Positions 36,808 through 47,754 of a DNA stretch of 64,000 nucleotides are shown here, piece by piece. A model generated the notes under the pieces. It was not told the origin of the DNA and did no database searches. It was given only the letters and a program-made list of their open reading frames with translations. The DNA comes from Hyalella azteca (lineage: Eukaryota > Arthropoda > Malacostraca > Amphipoda > Hyalellidae). Where the stretch lies: contig NW_025946074.1 in assembly GCF_000764305.2 (NCBI RefSeq), positions 1 to 64,000 of the forward strand, in the 5' to 3' direction. Position 1 is the stretch's first letter, and every line of letters starts with the position of its first letter. The position numbers and the translations under genes were made by a program.

Positions 36808-38998
36808 ATCAGTTCCAAATCGATTTAAGTTTTATTGAAATTAGTAGGGGATAGTTAGTGTTGTATTGACATTGGCCGTTACTCTGCACGGTACGTGTAA
36901 GGGAGTAGTTCATACAGCTGCTTCACTCCCGATATCGTTTGGACAATCCTAACCTAACCTCCGACCTGTTAGATTACACAAGCGGTCAGCCTACTTAACC
37001 CTGCCTCCTTATCGCTATCACAAATGTACCATGGACTGTAGTCGTGCCTGTAACGACTGACGACAGGTAAATTGACTGCGACGACTGACAACAGGTGACG
37101 TGGCTGTGACGACTGACAACAGGTGACGTGGCTGTAACGACTGACAACAGGTGACGTGGCTGTACCTGTACGTCTGACCTACAGGATAGCCTGCAGCAAT
37201 TGGACCTGTACGTCTGGCCTGCAGGATAACCTGCAGCATCTCGACCTGTACGTCTGACGTACAGGATAGCCTGCAGCAATTGGACCTGTACGTCTGGCTC
37301 GCAGGATAACCTGCAGCACGTCGACCTGATATGTCTCACCTGGTCGACGACAGGTTCCAACAATGCCAAATCCCTGCCACCCCGCGTGTGGATTTGCTAC
37401 TCTGTTGCATTGGCCCCTGCAGTCGTCACGTTCACCCGCGTGTTGATGCCACGATGCTGTTCCGCTTGAAGAGATGGCTTTTATAAGGATACCAACTTTG
37501 ACGTTTGAATTTGAAAATTTTTGCCTGTAGTCATGTACATGTTTTATGACTGATGTTTCGCATCGTGCCTGTGACAGGCCTTGCATATAAGTTCTGAATC
37601 GTATGACGGAGAAAGAATCATAATGTATGTATTTGTATAAATTTGTACATAGAAAGAAGTGATTGCTGGAGCTCAAACCCTCATAGTACAATGTTCTGAC
37701 CATAGATGTAGTTTACGTTGTCGCTGCTTCCCTGGGTTTGTGTCTTCCTTTTTTCTTCATAGATTGCTGGACGTTAGCAGATGCTGGACGTCATAGATTC
37801 AGGAGCAGGGCAGACGTGCCAATTACAATTTGTAACGTTGATTATGTTCTACATTCCGTGTCTACGTGACGACGTCATGTATTCCTGCTATGTCTGTTCT
37901 GAGACTACTTTACAAAGCAGCTGTATTTATTAAGCTTTTTGTTACGCTGCAGCAGCTCGTATATAGGTACTTATCAATAAGATAATTTGTACAGCTAATT
38001 GTACATCATCGTTAGACGAGTGTGCAAATTTATGATTCTTAATTACATTTTACTTACGAACTTATTGTTTGTTTCTATTGAACTAGGTCCTGGTAAAACT
38101 TTGAATGAGTAGACAACATGAGGCAATATTGTATATTTGTATAAATGTTCACAGGTACTTTTTTGTGGTTGACCAGGATTTGTTCAATTGTGTCAAATCA
38201 TGAGCAAGAGCCAGCGTCGTTATTCTAATCATTAATTAAAAAACCATTAACTAAAAGCTTAGGTTAATCTCAGAAGGAGAGCAGTCTCATTTAGCGCAAA
38301 TGCTAGCTAGTTATCTAACGGATCGCTTCACGGTTTCACGTGCCCTCGGTCTCTGCCTCGTCTACTGCATGAGACGGTCTCTACATGGACGGTATCTCTG
38401 CCTCGTCTACACCGTGCGACGTTTCTGGGAAGAGGGCGTTGCAGATCTTACGAAATGGCAGAAGCCCAGCCACTGGCAGCATGAGCACCGGAGCTGCTAA
38501 TGTACCTTCTCTCTTCATTTTTAAGGTCCTGGGAAGCTCGGTACTCCACGACCCTCTTTTCTTCTCTTTGCTCGACTTTTCTATCCTAAAAAACGCTAAG
38601 GCTTCTTTTACCTTAGACTTCTCTCACATACCCACTTTTTTCTTCGCATCTTGTTTTCCGACCACCCTACAACGTGCGCAATTTAATACAAAGTACGATT
38701 GATTGCATGCTTTTCAAATATAATATCGTGTTCGGTATCAGAAAGAAAACGGGTTCGCACAGTAGTCAGCATTGGTTTCTTCGAACACTTTCACATTGCC
38801 TGTATTATTCTGCCGTATTGTATTATACAATTTGAATTTCTCTTAAATTTTGTTTCTGAAACGTTTGCTATAAATTATATATGTCCCAAAGTACCAAAAC
38901 TATTTACCTTAAAGAAACTCCTCAGAGGGTCAAAACTCTCTGTCGGAGGTATTACAGCTTCTTCAATCAGCGTTGATTAATAAGAATATACTCCACCA
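36808..38998. other. region downstream of RYK, minisatellite-bearing, no gene seen
   Basis: I searched the + strand here for the missing kinase C-terminus (VMACCW-type motif) without a convincing match. Besides the tandem repeats at 37040-37335 nothing recognisable was found. Confidence 0.45.
37040..37335. repeat. two adjacent minisatellites (about 31-bp and 40-bp units)
   Basis: Four copies of a unit containing CGACTGACAACAGGTGACGT are followed by four copies of a 40-bp unit starting CCTGTACGTCTG and containing CAGGATA.CCTGCAGCA. The reverse-strand reading frames here are repeat artefacts. Confidence 0.85.
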
Positions 38999-39518
38999 GA
39001 GAATATTGAGCGCCAAGCCTAAAGGTTATTTATTTTTCTGCAAATTGTATCATTATTAAAACAGAATATTAAATAATATTGAGCGCCGAGCCTAACGCTC
39101 ATTTATTTCATGCAAATTGTATCATTATTAATATAACATAACATAGTGATATCGGCACTGAAGAGTAGGCCTGATGCGGCCTGTCGCCGATTCTTGTACT
39201 TTTCGTGACTCTTTCACAGAAGATCAGAAATCGTGTCATTCGACCGGATCTTCTCAAGACTGACGATAGTTTAAAATAGCTACTAGACTTCCATCGGGCT
39301 CGATATGGTGCTAGTCATTTCAAGTCTGAACATATATTTTTCCATAACATAGTGATCTCGGGGCTGAAATGTAGGCCTGATGTGGCCTGTCGCCGATTCT
39401 TCTTCTTTTCCTTTTCGTGCCTTGTTCACAGATCTAAAATCGTGTCATTTTACCGGATCTTTTCATGACTGTCGATAGTTTGAAGTAGCAACCAGACTTC
39501 CTCCGGGTTCGATATGGT
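38999..39518. repeat. duplicated blocks: 90-bp and 206-bp units
   Basis: A roughly 70-90-bp block (AATATTGAGCGCC, GCAAATTGTATCATTATTA) occurs at about 39000 and 39070 and again at about 40319-40400. A 206-bp unit starting ACATAGTGAT is tandem at 39141 and 39347, each holding GCCTGTCGCCGATTCT, a piece that resembles the 3' tail of the SINE at 57385. Confidence 0.75.
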
Positions 39519-40085
39519 CAGTGGTGGGCACAGTTCCGCTAATCCGCTAACCGCTAATTAGCGAAGCTAACTTTTTCCTTATCGGATTAGCTGTTCAGCT
39601 AACTTTGAAAACCTTTAGCGGACCAATTAGCTTCCGCTAAATTTAGTTCCGCTAATTGGCAGTCCGCTAAAAATATGTTTTAAAATCTCTGATTTAATGC
39701 TAAGTATCGTAAGCCGTGTGCCACGCCCACACTGATGGCTGACTACGTCATCAAATGTTCGTCAGCCAATCACGTCTTGTGTTACTGGCATACACAAGAC
39801 GTCCTGTACTGCAGTCCTCTGGTGGACGCAATGCTGGCATAGCCCATGGAGAGCAGGAGGAGCCACTGGTCACTGAAGTCCAAGGCACAGAATTTGGTGA
39901 AGACCAGGCTGGAAAGCAGCTCGAAGGAGGAATTGACTGACGTTGCCTTCTTGGGCGAGCAGGTGTTGATGAACCTTTTCGTTAAGTACAACACAGCCAT
40001 CCCATCCAGTGCTGCAGTTGAGCTCCTGTTTTACACTTTCACTTTGATGTACGAGGTTACTTCGAACATTATTTACAGGACTTGA
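39519..40085 (+). mobile_element. hAT transposon fragment
   Basis: The left end CAGTGGTGGGCACAGTTCCG with repeated CCGCTAA motifs matches a common hAT terminus. Downstream, a transposase C-terminus remains. The right end was not identified. Confidence 0.65.
39846..40085 (+). pseudogene. hAT transposase dimerisation-domain remnant
   Basis: The frame contains VLMNLFVKYNTAIPSSAAVE followed by LLFYTFTLMYEVT. The block (L)FVKYNT-(I/L)PSSA-VE is the conserved start of the hAT C-terminal dimerisation domain. Only this end of the protein survives, with earlier stops. The start at the first Met is arbitrary. Confidence 0.65.
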
Positions 40086-41187
40086 TCTACGGACATCATT
40101 CCTACTAATTACTTGTCCTCCATCTCCTCTGACTTGCCATCTCCTCGAATATTTCGTCCTTAATACAGTCCGAAATATTCGCCGCATTCAACGCTTCACG
40201 GAGTTTATCATAGTCGCCTCGCAGAGTTCAAACGTTCACGTTTTCGAAGCGTCTTATCTGCATAGCACTTAATACTGAAAACAATGACTGGTTAAAAACA
40301 ATTAAAACAGAATATTAAAGAATATTGAGCGCCAAGCTCAAAGCTTATTTATTTTCATGCAAATTGCATCATAATTAAAACAGAATATTCTAGATTCATC
40401 GAAATCTCGTTCAGATCTCGTCCCAAAGAAAATCTCGTCTAATGTTCGAAACATTCCGGAGACGGCGGCGATCAGCTGTGAGGAAGACGGACGCAGGGCT
40501 CGTGGCTCGAGTCGCAGCATCTATGCAATTTGACGAGGATAATTGTGATTTGTGACCACCAAGATAGTAGCTAAAATCGTATCACACACATATTTATCAT
40601 AAGCTGTATTATGAATAGCCAGAATAGGTAAGTCACGTGTGTGAGGAGCAGAAGTTGAGCCGCAGAGCTCGAGCTCCTAATTACAAAGATGCGCGCAGCG
40701 TAGGGGTAGGCGCGTGACGCGTCGATGTCAGACTCAGACGTTGACGCCGGCAGTGCTCATTTGCCTGCTTCTGTGCCTTTGAAACCTTCATAGCCAGCAA
40801 TTCCAGTGACAGTAGCATAAACTGTATTCCTGAAACTCCTAACCGTCTTAGCGTAGTTAGTAGCATGTAACTATGTATTTAAAACATTTCCACAACATCG
40901 CGCGATCGTAAACCTTAGTAGCCAGTAGGTGTCCGTGTCACTAGGTGTTGCCGTGTTGGCTTCACGTATGATGTGTTATGGCAGATGTTTGAAACATTTC
41001 CAAAACTTCCATTATTTTGTTGCTGTTTAATTGTTGGTCTTAGCAGCATATGTTTAAAATATTTTCACGACATTCAGTACATTGCAGGTGCAGAGGTCTT
41101 CTTTTTATATCAGACTCTAATTACTAATTAGTCTATTCAAAACCATCACCTGCTAGCCACCTGCTGGCGCTGCTACCAATACAATAG
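40086..41187. other. gene-free stretch, partly GC-rich
   Basis: About 40440-40780 is richer in CG dinucleotides than its surroundings and could hold a promoter or 5' exon of the downstream p53 gene, but nothing specific shows this. A block shared with 39000-39120 lies at 40319-40400. Confidence 0.3.
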
Positions 41188-41648
41188 CCAGTGCTTAACT
41201 TAAGTCATAAGTTCCATGATCTGACATGATAATGAGCCCATGTGACATGATGTGAGCCCTTGTTGACTGTTGTGGTAACTGGTAACCAGAGCACCTTAAT
41301 GCCATTATGCCATACACTATTACTCATTGCAAGTTGCAGCTATTGATGGCGTGGATTGTAATCTCCAAAACAAATAATAAAGCATGACTGGATCTGGATG
41401 TATCAACTATTGATACATTACATACTATAGGTATAGGTTACAGAATGCAGATAATCAACATAAACAACCAACCTCTGGGCTCTGGCTGTAGGCCTGTAGC
41501 CCCCGCCCCCCAAAACCACTTGTTTTTGGCTGTAGCCCCCAAAACCACTTGTTTTACTTATATTCTGTAGTGCTTAAGCCAGTGCTTAACTTAAGTCATA
41601 AGTTCCATGATCTGACATGATAATGAGCCCATGTGACATGATGTTGTT
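41188..41648. repeat. segmentally duplicated block upstream of an adapter junction
   Basis: A piece starting GCCAGTGCTTAACTTAAGTC occurs at about 41188 and 41578. The piece between, from GAGCCCTTGTTGACTGTTG to the AAAACCACTTGTTTTACTTA end, recurs almost identically at about 42041-42335. The copies look too similar for old repeats and they bracket the adapter at 41836. Confidence 0.75.
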
Positions 41649-41835
41649 ACCGGAGGTTAAATTAGGCTACGGTGTAGCCCAACCTTCATGTCTTTCTTTA
41701 TCTGTAATCATATTTCTTCAGTTCTCAATCCAACTCAATTTAAATTAAATTCAATATTTTTATCTTTTTCAGTGTAGATGACCAAAGTATAATTTGCAAA
41801 CTTGAATTATCACTCTTAAGTATTTGGATTCCTAC

Positions 41836-41873
41836 CTGTCTCTTATACACATCTAGATGTGTATAAGAGACAG
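41836..41873. other. Nextera (Tn5 mosaic-end) mate-pair junction adapter, assembly artefact
   Basis: CTGTCTCTTATACACATCT is followed directly by its reverse complement AGATGTGTATAAGAGACAG. This 38-bp sequence is the circularisation junction of Nextera mate-pair libraries, not animal DNA. An N follows at 41878. The join between its two sides is therefore not trustworthy. Confidence 0.97.
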
Positions 41874-42040
41874 TTACNAGTTGTGTGTTTATTTACTGTC
41901 CCATATTTTAATTCATTTTGCATTAGAACCAGTCTTTCATTTTCCTTCATTCAGAGTAGGGTTGTTGCCAGTTAGTTAGAAGTAGATAACAGGTTTATCT
42001 CACCTGCGGCATGAGACATTTTAGACCCGGCAACGATGTG

Positions 42041-42335
42041 AGCCCTTGTTGACTGTTGTGGTAACTGGTAACCAGAGCACCTTAATGCCATTATGCCATA
42101 CACTATTACTCATTGCAAGTTGCAGCTATTGATGGCGTGGATTGTAATCTCCAAAACAAATAATAAAGCATGACTGGATCTGGATGTATCAACTATTGAT
42201 ACATACTATAGGTATAGGTTACAGAATGCAGATAATCAACATAAACAACCAACCTCTGGGCTCTGGCTGTAGGCCTGTAGCCCCCAAAACCACTTGTTTT
42301 TGGCTGTAGCCCCCAAAACCACTTGTTTTACTTAT
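42041..42335. repeat. near-identical copy of about 41252-41568
   Basis: Same order of GAGCCCTTGTTGACTGTTG, ATTGATGGCGTGGATTGTAA and AACCAACCTCTGGGCTCTGG, with a small deletion. It may be a true duplication or a gap-filling artefact next to the adapter. Confidence 0.75.
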
Positions 42336-42384
42336 ATTCTGTAACAACTTGGTTGGTTCTAAACTTCTACTTGTGATTGTGAAC

Positions 42385-42920
42385 CACTATGCAGAGGGTG
42401 GATGCAGCGTCGGCAATATATGGATTTTTAAGCCCAAAGCGTCGCCGGCCATTTTAAAGATGTGTTGCCGGGTAATTTTTAATGAAAAGCCATTTACGCT
42501 GAGTAATGACGAACTATTTACAAGCCACGAACTTATTACAAGGTTGCATGCACATGTTACACCAAATAACTAATTTTACCCTAAAAACAGTCCGGTTGTA
42601 CAGCAAGTGTCAACTGAACAAGTAATAAAGCAGTCTGACTGCTCTAATGCGACCGAAACTACGCAATCGAAAAAATGTTGTTTACATTTTTTTGCGGGAA
42701 CTCATCGCAACTGATTTCCGGACAAGCTTCGCTGCATTGTAATCCATCCAACGTACCGGAAACCTTACTTTTTTTCTAAATAGTTGGCTGAAGACTGAGA
42801 AATATATTAAAATGCAAGAATTTCAATCTAAATGTTTCGGCAAGATCTTCTGAAGGCGAAAATTTTGCCGATAATGCGTCGCCGTAGGTCTTTAAATCTT
42901 CGTTCACTCTCTGCACAGTG
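42385..42920 (-). mobile_element. Mutator-like MITE (family C), copy 2
   Basis: 536 bp from CACTATGCAGAGGGTGGATG to TTCACTCTCTGCACAGTG, flanked by perfect 10-bp GATTGTGAAC at 42375-42384 and 42921-42930. It is the reverse complement of copy 1. Confidence 0.85.
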
Positions 42921-42930
42921 GATTGTGAAC

Positions 42931-44107
42931 AAATATCTATCATGGGCCATTCATGGATATTGGATAGGAACAGACAATCAACTAATTGGTTCAATTAGGG
43001 TGTTATATTGAGTGCAGGCCTGTTGGTGTAGACTAAGCCTAAGGTGTTGACTGTTAGGCCCTGTCCCTTGGGTGCATAGTGGCAAAGCAGAATTAGCAGA
43101 TAGTTCTGGAGACTCTTCCTTAAGTTTAATTTTGAGTCCTATAAGTAGCCCAGTGAAGTATCATAGATACAAGCCACCATGGTGCCAATCCATAGGTTAT
43201 TCAAAAGAACCTGTTCTTATGTCATTTTGAACCAATCAACACTTCTTTATGGACCGATCGTAAAACACACCTTCACCGGCAAAAGCTTTCACACTTCTGA
43301 AGAAGGTGAGCTGACAGCTACACTGGCCGTGGGGTGTGGGTGGACCTAATTTGAATTTGAATGCATGTAGCGATTCAAAATCCTATAGACTGTGATAGAC
43401 ATAGTATACAAGTCATAGAGCCTAAATTTTTAATATCTATAAAAAAATGTACGTTTCTGCATGTATTATAATGCTGTTAACATTAGCAAACTTTTAATTA
43501 TCTCTGATGCAAGAAATACTTGCTTAAATCATTTTATTTTCAATATAAGCGACTGGATGCAACAATCGGTTCGCAAGAACTGACATAGCCCTGACAGCAG
43601 CAATTTCGAATTTTCGATTGACGTTAATTTCTAAATTAAAATGTATTTAGCCAGTATTTCTTGCATTTTGATTGTGATATTGACACTTGACAGATATTCA
43701 ACATTTGAATATCGAAGTTCTAACATCATGAATTACGAGGTAAGAGTGTAAGGACTTAGCAAAGCTAGAATCATGGTTGAGCCTCTGAGGCAGTGAGGCT
43801 TAACCGATGTCATTGTAATTTTTTACGTCATTGATATCATTGTGAAACCAATGTAAGTAACTAAGGAATTTCCCAGTTCAAATATTTATTGATTTATTAC
43901 TATCAATTTCGAAACTCCACATATTTCTAAAGGGAGTTGTGATGAGACCATGGGGATGGGGCCAGGGGTCGAACTGTTGAGTTTAGACCATTACAACTTG
44001 CAAGAGGGGCCCAAGGGCCAAGGGCATCGGGCCTTGCGAAGGGTTGAGACCGACGCACGGCGGTGGACCAATAAGTACTCACAATAATTCCCTGCCACCA
44101 TGCAAGC
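42931..44107. other. gene-free stretch
   Basis: Two copies of a GACTCTTCC...TTTTGAGTCCTA motif occur here and at 8768. No gene or bounded element was recognised. Confidence 0.35.
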
Positions 44108-44631
44108 CACTGTGCAGAGAGTGGATGGATATTGCAAGATCTTTGGCAACGCTTCAGTAGCAAAATTTACGCCTTCAGAAGATCTTGCCGACACATTTAG
44201 ATTGTAATTCTTGCATTTAATATATTTGTCAGTCTTTGGCACACTATTTAGAAAAACTGTAAGGTTTCCGGTATGTTGGATGGATCAGGATGCAGTAAAA
44301 CTTGTCCGGAAATTGGTTGCGATGAGTTCCCGCCAAAAAATGTAAACAAAATGTAGTTGCGGTCACATTAGAGTGGTCAGACTGCATCATCACATGTTCA
44401 GTTGACACTTGTTGTACAATAGGAGTGTTTTTATGGTAAAATTAGTTATTTGGGGTAACACATGCATGCAACCTTGTAAATAAGTTCGTGGCTTGTAAAT
44501 AGTTTTTCATTACTCAGCGTAAATGGCTTTTCAATAAAAATTACCCGGCGACGCATCTTGAAAATGGTCGCCGACGCTTTGGGCTTAAAAACCAATGTAT
44601 TGGCAATGCTGCTTCCATCTTCTGCACACTG
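44108..44631 (+). mobile_element. Mutator-like MITE (family C), copy 3
   Basis: 524 bp from CACTGTGCAGAGAGTGGATG to TCTTCTGCACACTG, same orientation as copy 1. The flanks CCATGCAAGC and GGATACAAGC agree at 7 of 10 positions, so this is an older insertion or has a mutated duplication. Confidence 0.8.
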
Positions 44632-44928
44632 GGATACAAGCATTATCATACATAAAAAAATTAGTTTAAATTTTGAGTAAGAAAAGAAATTAGAAATGAA
44701 CTGATTCTAAAAAATCTCAGGTTTGTCACTATGTTTGGGTGAGTGCCCTGATTGACGTTTGGTGCATGATCATTAAAAATAAAATGTGAAATTCTGCTGG
44801 CCATCTTTCGATGACAGATAACTGACATAAGTCACCACTCGGCACTTGGCAGATAGTGCCCAGATACTGCACTTACCATGCCAGCTCATTACAACCATGT
44901 AATGATGTATAGGTATATTATATGTATA

Positions 44929-45345
44929 CAGCCAAAACAGGGGTTGGACAGAATAAGGGAAACACCTGATATTTTAATATCAACATTTTTGAACTTTTTA
45001 TAGACAATGAAAATGTGACATATTTTTATGTTTTTTTATTCATTATTGCTAATTGATATTTTATCCTTGCACCAATATTTTTTTACTTTTTAGCTCTATA
45101 AGTATAGCCTAACCTATAACCTAATACCTATAAATGGCAAACCTCTCTGTCTTTCAGAGAGGCTAAATTTGAAATTGTTAATGGCCATATGACAGGTGCT
45201 AGTGTTACCAAAACTTTCTGAGTGCTTAATGTTTCTAGAGGTACTGTCTCAAAGTAATGACTGATTTTGAAAGAGAAGGAAAAAAGACAACAGCAGAGCC
45301 AAGCACAGGTCTGGGCAATAGTTGAAGTTGTCTGAGAGAGGCCAT
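44929..45345 (+). mobile_element. Tc1-like transposon fragment
   Basis: A TA is followed by CAGCCAAAACAGGGGTTGGA, a common Tc1-type terminus. From about 45155 the DNA reads in mixed frames HMTGASVTKTF, NVSRGTVSK and FEREGKT-like residues of the transposase helix-turn-helix region. The right end and the catalytic region are absent. Confidence 0.65.
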
Positions 45346-45691
45346 TGGTATTGTTATGTAGGTGAACACATTATTTGGCTGTGTGAATTTATTATGGGGT
45401 TATCATAAATCAATTGTTTACAATGGCTGTTCATGGACCCTACATTTGAAGAACAACATACCCCAAAGGGCCCAAACCAATGCCAACATACCCATCAATA
45501 TGCTTCAGTTGTTTTTGTTTCTTTAACTCAATAATTTGAATATTAATGAGGTATGATAGTTGTAACTATTGTAATCACCATTTTGCTATTGTCTGAACAG
45601 TTTTAAATGATACAGGAATGACAGGTGGAAGTGTTGCAGGAGGTGAGAAAGATACCATCGGTAAATGGCTAGTTAACTTTTCTCTAGAAAG

Positions 45692-47718
45692 TGGTTTTTC
45701 TTGAGACTGTGAGGACTTTGATGACACAGCAGAAGCATCTTCTACTGTGCTTAATGGATCAACAAAACACTACATCCGTCCTCCCAGACAGTGACTCGCT
45801 CTCAGCAGTAGAAATTGCTGCTTTTGATGACTTTCTGGCCAAGTTGTCTAGTGGTACATTTTTTGATGAGGACATCATTGGAATGCCCAGCACATCTGCT
45901 GGATCTGAGAACTTGTCAACTCAGCTAGACTGTGGCTCGCAGAATGTAGTCAATGCATCTCAGGTGAACTATTGTTTCTTAGATGTACTGGATATAGTTA
46001 ACCCTTTGGTGGGTAAAGATAGAAATATATATTTATATAAATTCAAATTTCTAAGGCTAGTTCAAGAAATAATGGGTAATTCTAAGATATATTTATTCAG
46101 CATTTTACCCTATTCTAATCACTGAAGGCATAAATCACACATAAAGAATTTATAAAATCCTCTTATGATGTTCAAGCCATATATATTGTCTGAAATTGAA
46201 CATACAAATATGAGAGAATATTATCCACCTTCAATCAGATTCAGTAGCATTAATACACTCATATAAATTGAGAATATACTGCAGTGACATTTTTTTCCAT
46301 TTTTGTGCCAGAGTAATGATTTTTTGTGATCATATTTCCATCATTAAGCACCTGTTCGGGCAATGTCATGCATAGAATTATGACCAGGTGATAGCAACAG
46401 GGGCATGGGGATACAGCATCAAACAGAAGATGGGAGGTGATGTACTGTTTTGGGTGGGGCTTTTAAAGGTACCAGATATGAACTAGCCTGCCTGTGAGAT
46501 AATCTTCATTCTGTTCTTAGAATGGCTGTGGTGGGCGATTTAGATTTTTGTTATTTATTGTAAGTTGCCGAATGTTGTAAATTGTCTGCTTATGAATTAC
46601 TCTGCATTTCATTGATATTGATTTATAATCTAAGAAAAATTTGTTGCATTAGTTGTTAAATATAGCAGAAAATTTTGTGCTCCAATACCTTAGGGTTGAA
46701 TCATATAAATAATTTCAATCTTGAAAACTTATGCAAATATTGTCCTGAACACTTACAATTATACCTGAATCTTGCCGATGGTCTAATTTATTCTTATCTA
46801 TGTATACATTTTGTTATGATGGTAAGTATTTATGCCTGTTATGTAACACATTTTCTCATATGTTTTTTTCAGGCCTTTTTCAACTGAAAGTTACTGATAA
46901 TTCATTTCACTTGATTAGTTTCCATCTTCCAGGATGTGCACAACTCAAAAGGCAATATAGGAGCAGGAGCTGTTGGTCCTTGGATCCCAGTTGCGGATGG
47001 CTTTGGTATGCCATATTTGCTTAAGTTTAGTTTTTTATCTTCTTGTATGGCATGTTTTTCACTGGATCTGATGAGTCATTATCTGCAAGGTGTAATACCA
47101 ATAATTTTATTCAACTTTGTGCGTGTTGAGATTACCATATCAATGTGAATTTTAAAGTTGGCCTAAGCAGTTCCTTGATAACAAATTTTTTACCAGTACT
47201 TCTTTTTATTTATTACTTCTTTCTAACAATTCTGATTAATTTTGGAATTGAAATAACACCTGATTGAATTTTGCCCCTCAGTGAGTTCAAACCATTAGTG
47301 ATGATGTCAGCAGTGAGAGAACTGCTCTTATGTGATTTTTTAAATATACACTACTAATTTCACAATAAGCATTTTTTTGCCAAATCAACTGATAGAGCTC
47401 AACTAGTTTGTAAAATTGGTTAGTTTTGCATTGAATTAATTGTAATTTTCTCAGGTTGGGTTGGTCTAAAATGTTGAGTGTTAGATGTTGGAGTAGCATG
47501 TTCAAGCAAGTAAGCAAGCTCAGTGTATCCCTAAACACTCTAGTACCAGTAAAACTTGAGATCACTCATCATTTGCTTATTTTATAAGTGAGTCAGCACA
47601 CTAAGTTCACTCAAAATCTGTAAGTTATGGGCTTAGCTTTCCTGATCCATGTTGCATGGAATGGTATTGTTGGATTGTGCTGCTGCATCAGAAGCTTCAA
47701 CTTTTTTTTAGTTCATGT

Positions 47719-47754
<36 letters not shown>

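Noticed and set aside
37760..37800. Possible last RYK exon after a TTTTTTCTTCATAG acceptor, reading LDVSRCWTS.
   Set aside because: The frame stops after ten codons, and only a Val-x-x-Cys-Trp pattern resembles the expected segment.
45618..45642. Tiny first coding exon of p53 (MTGGSVAG).
   Set aside because: It would splice in phase to 45692, but the implied intron is only 49 nt and the acceptor is weak. It is kept as a possibility in the p53 entry, not annotated.
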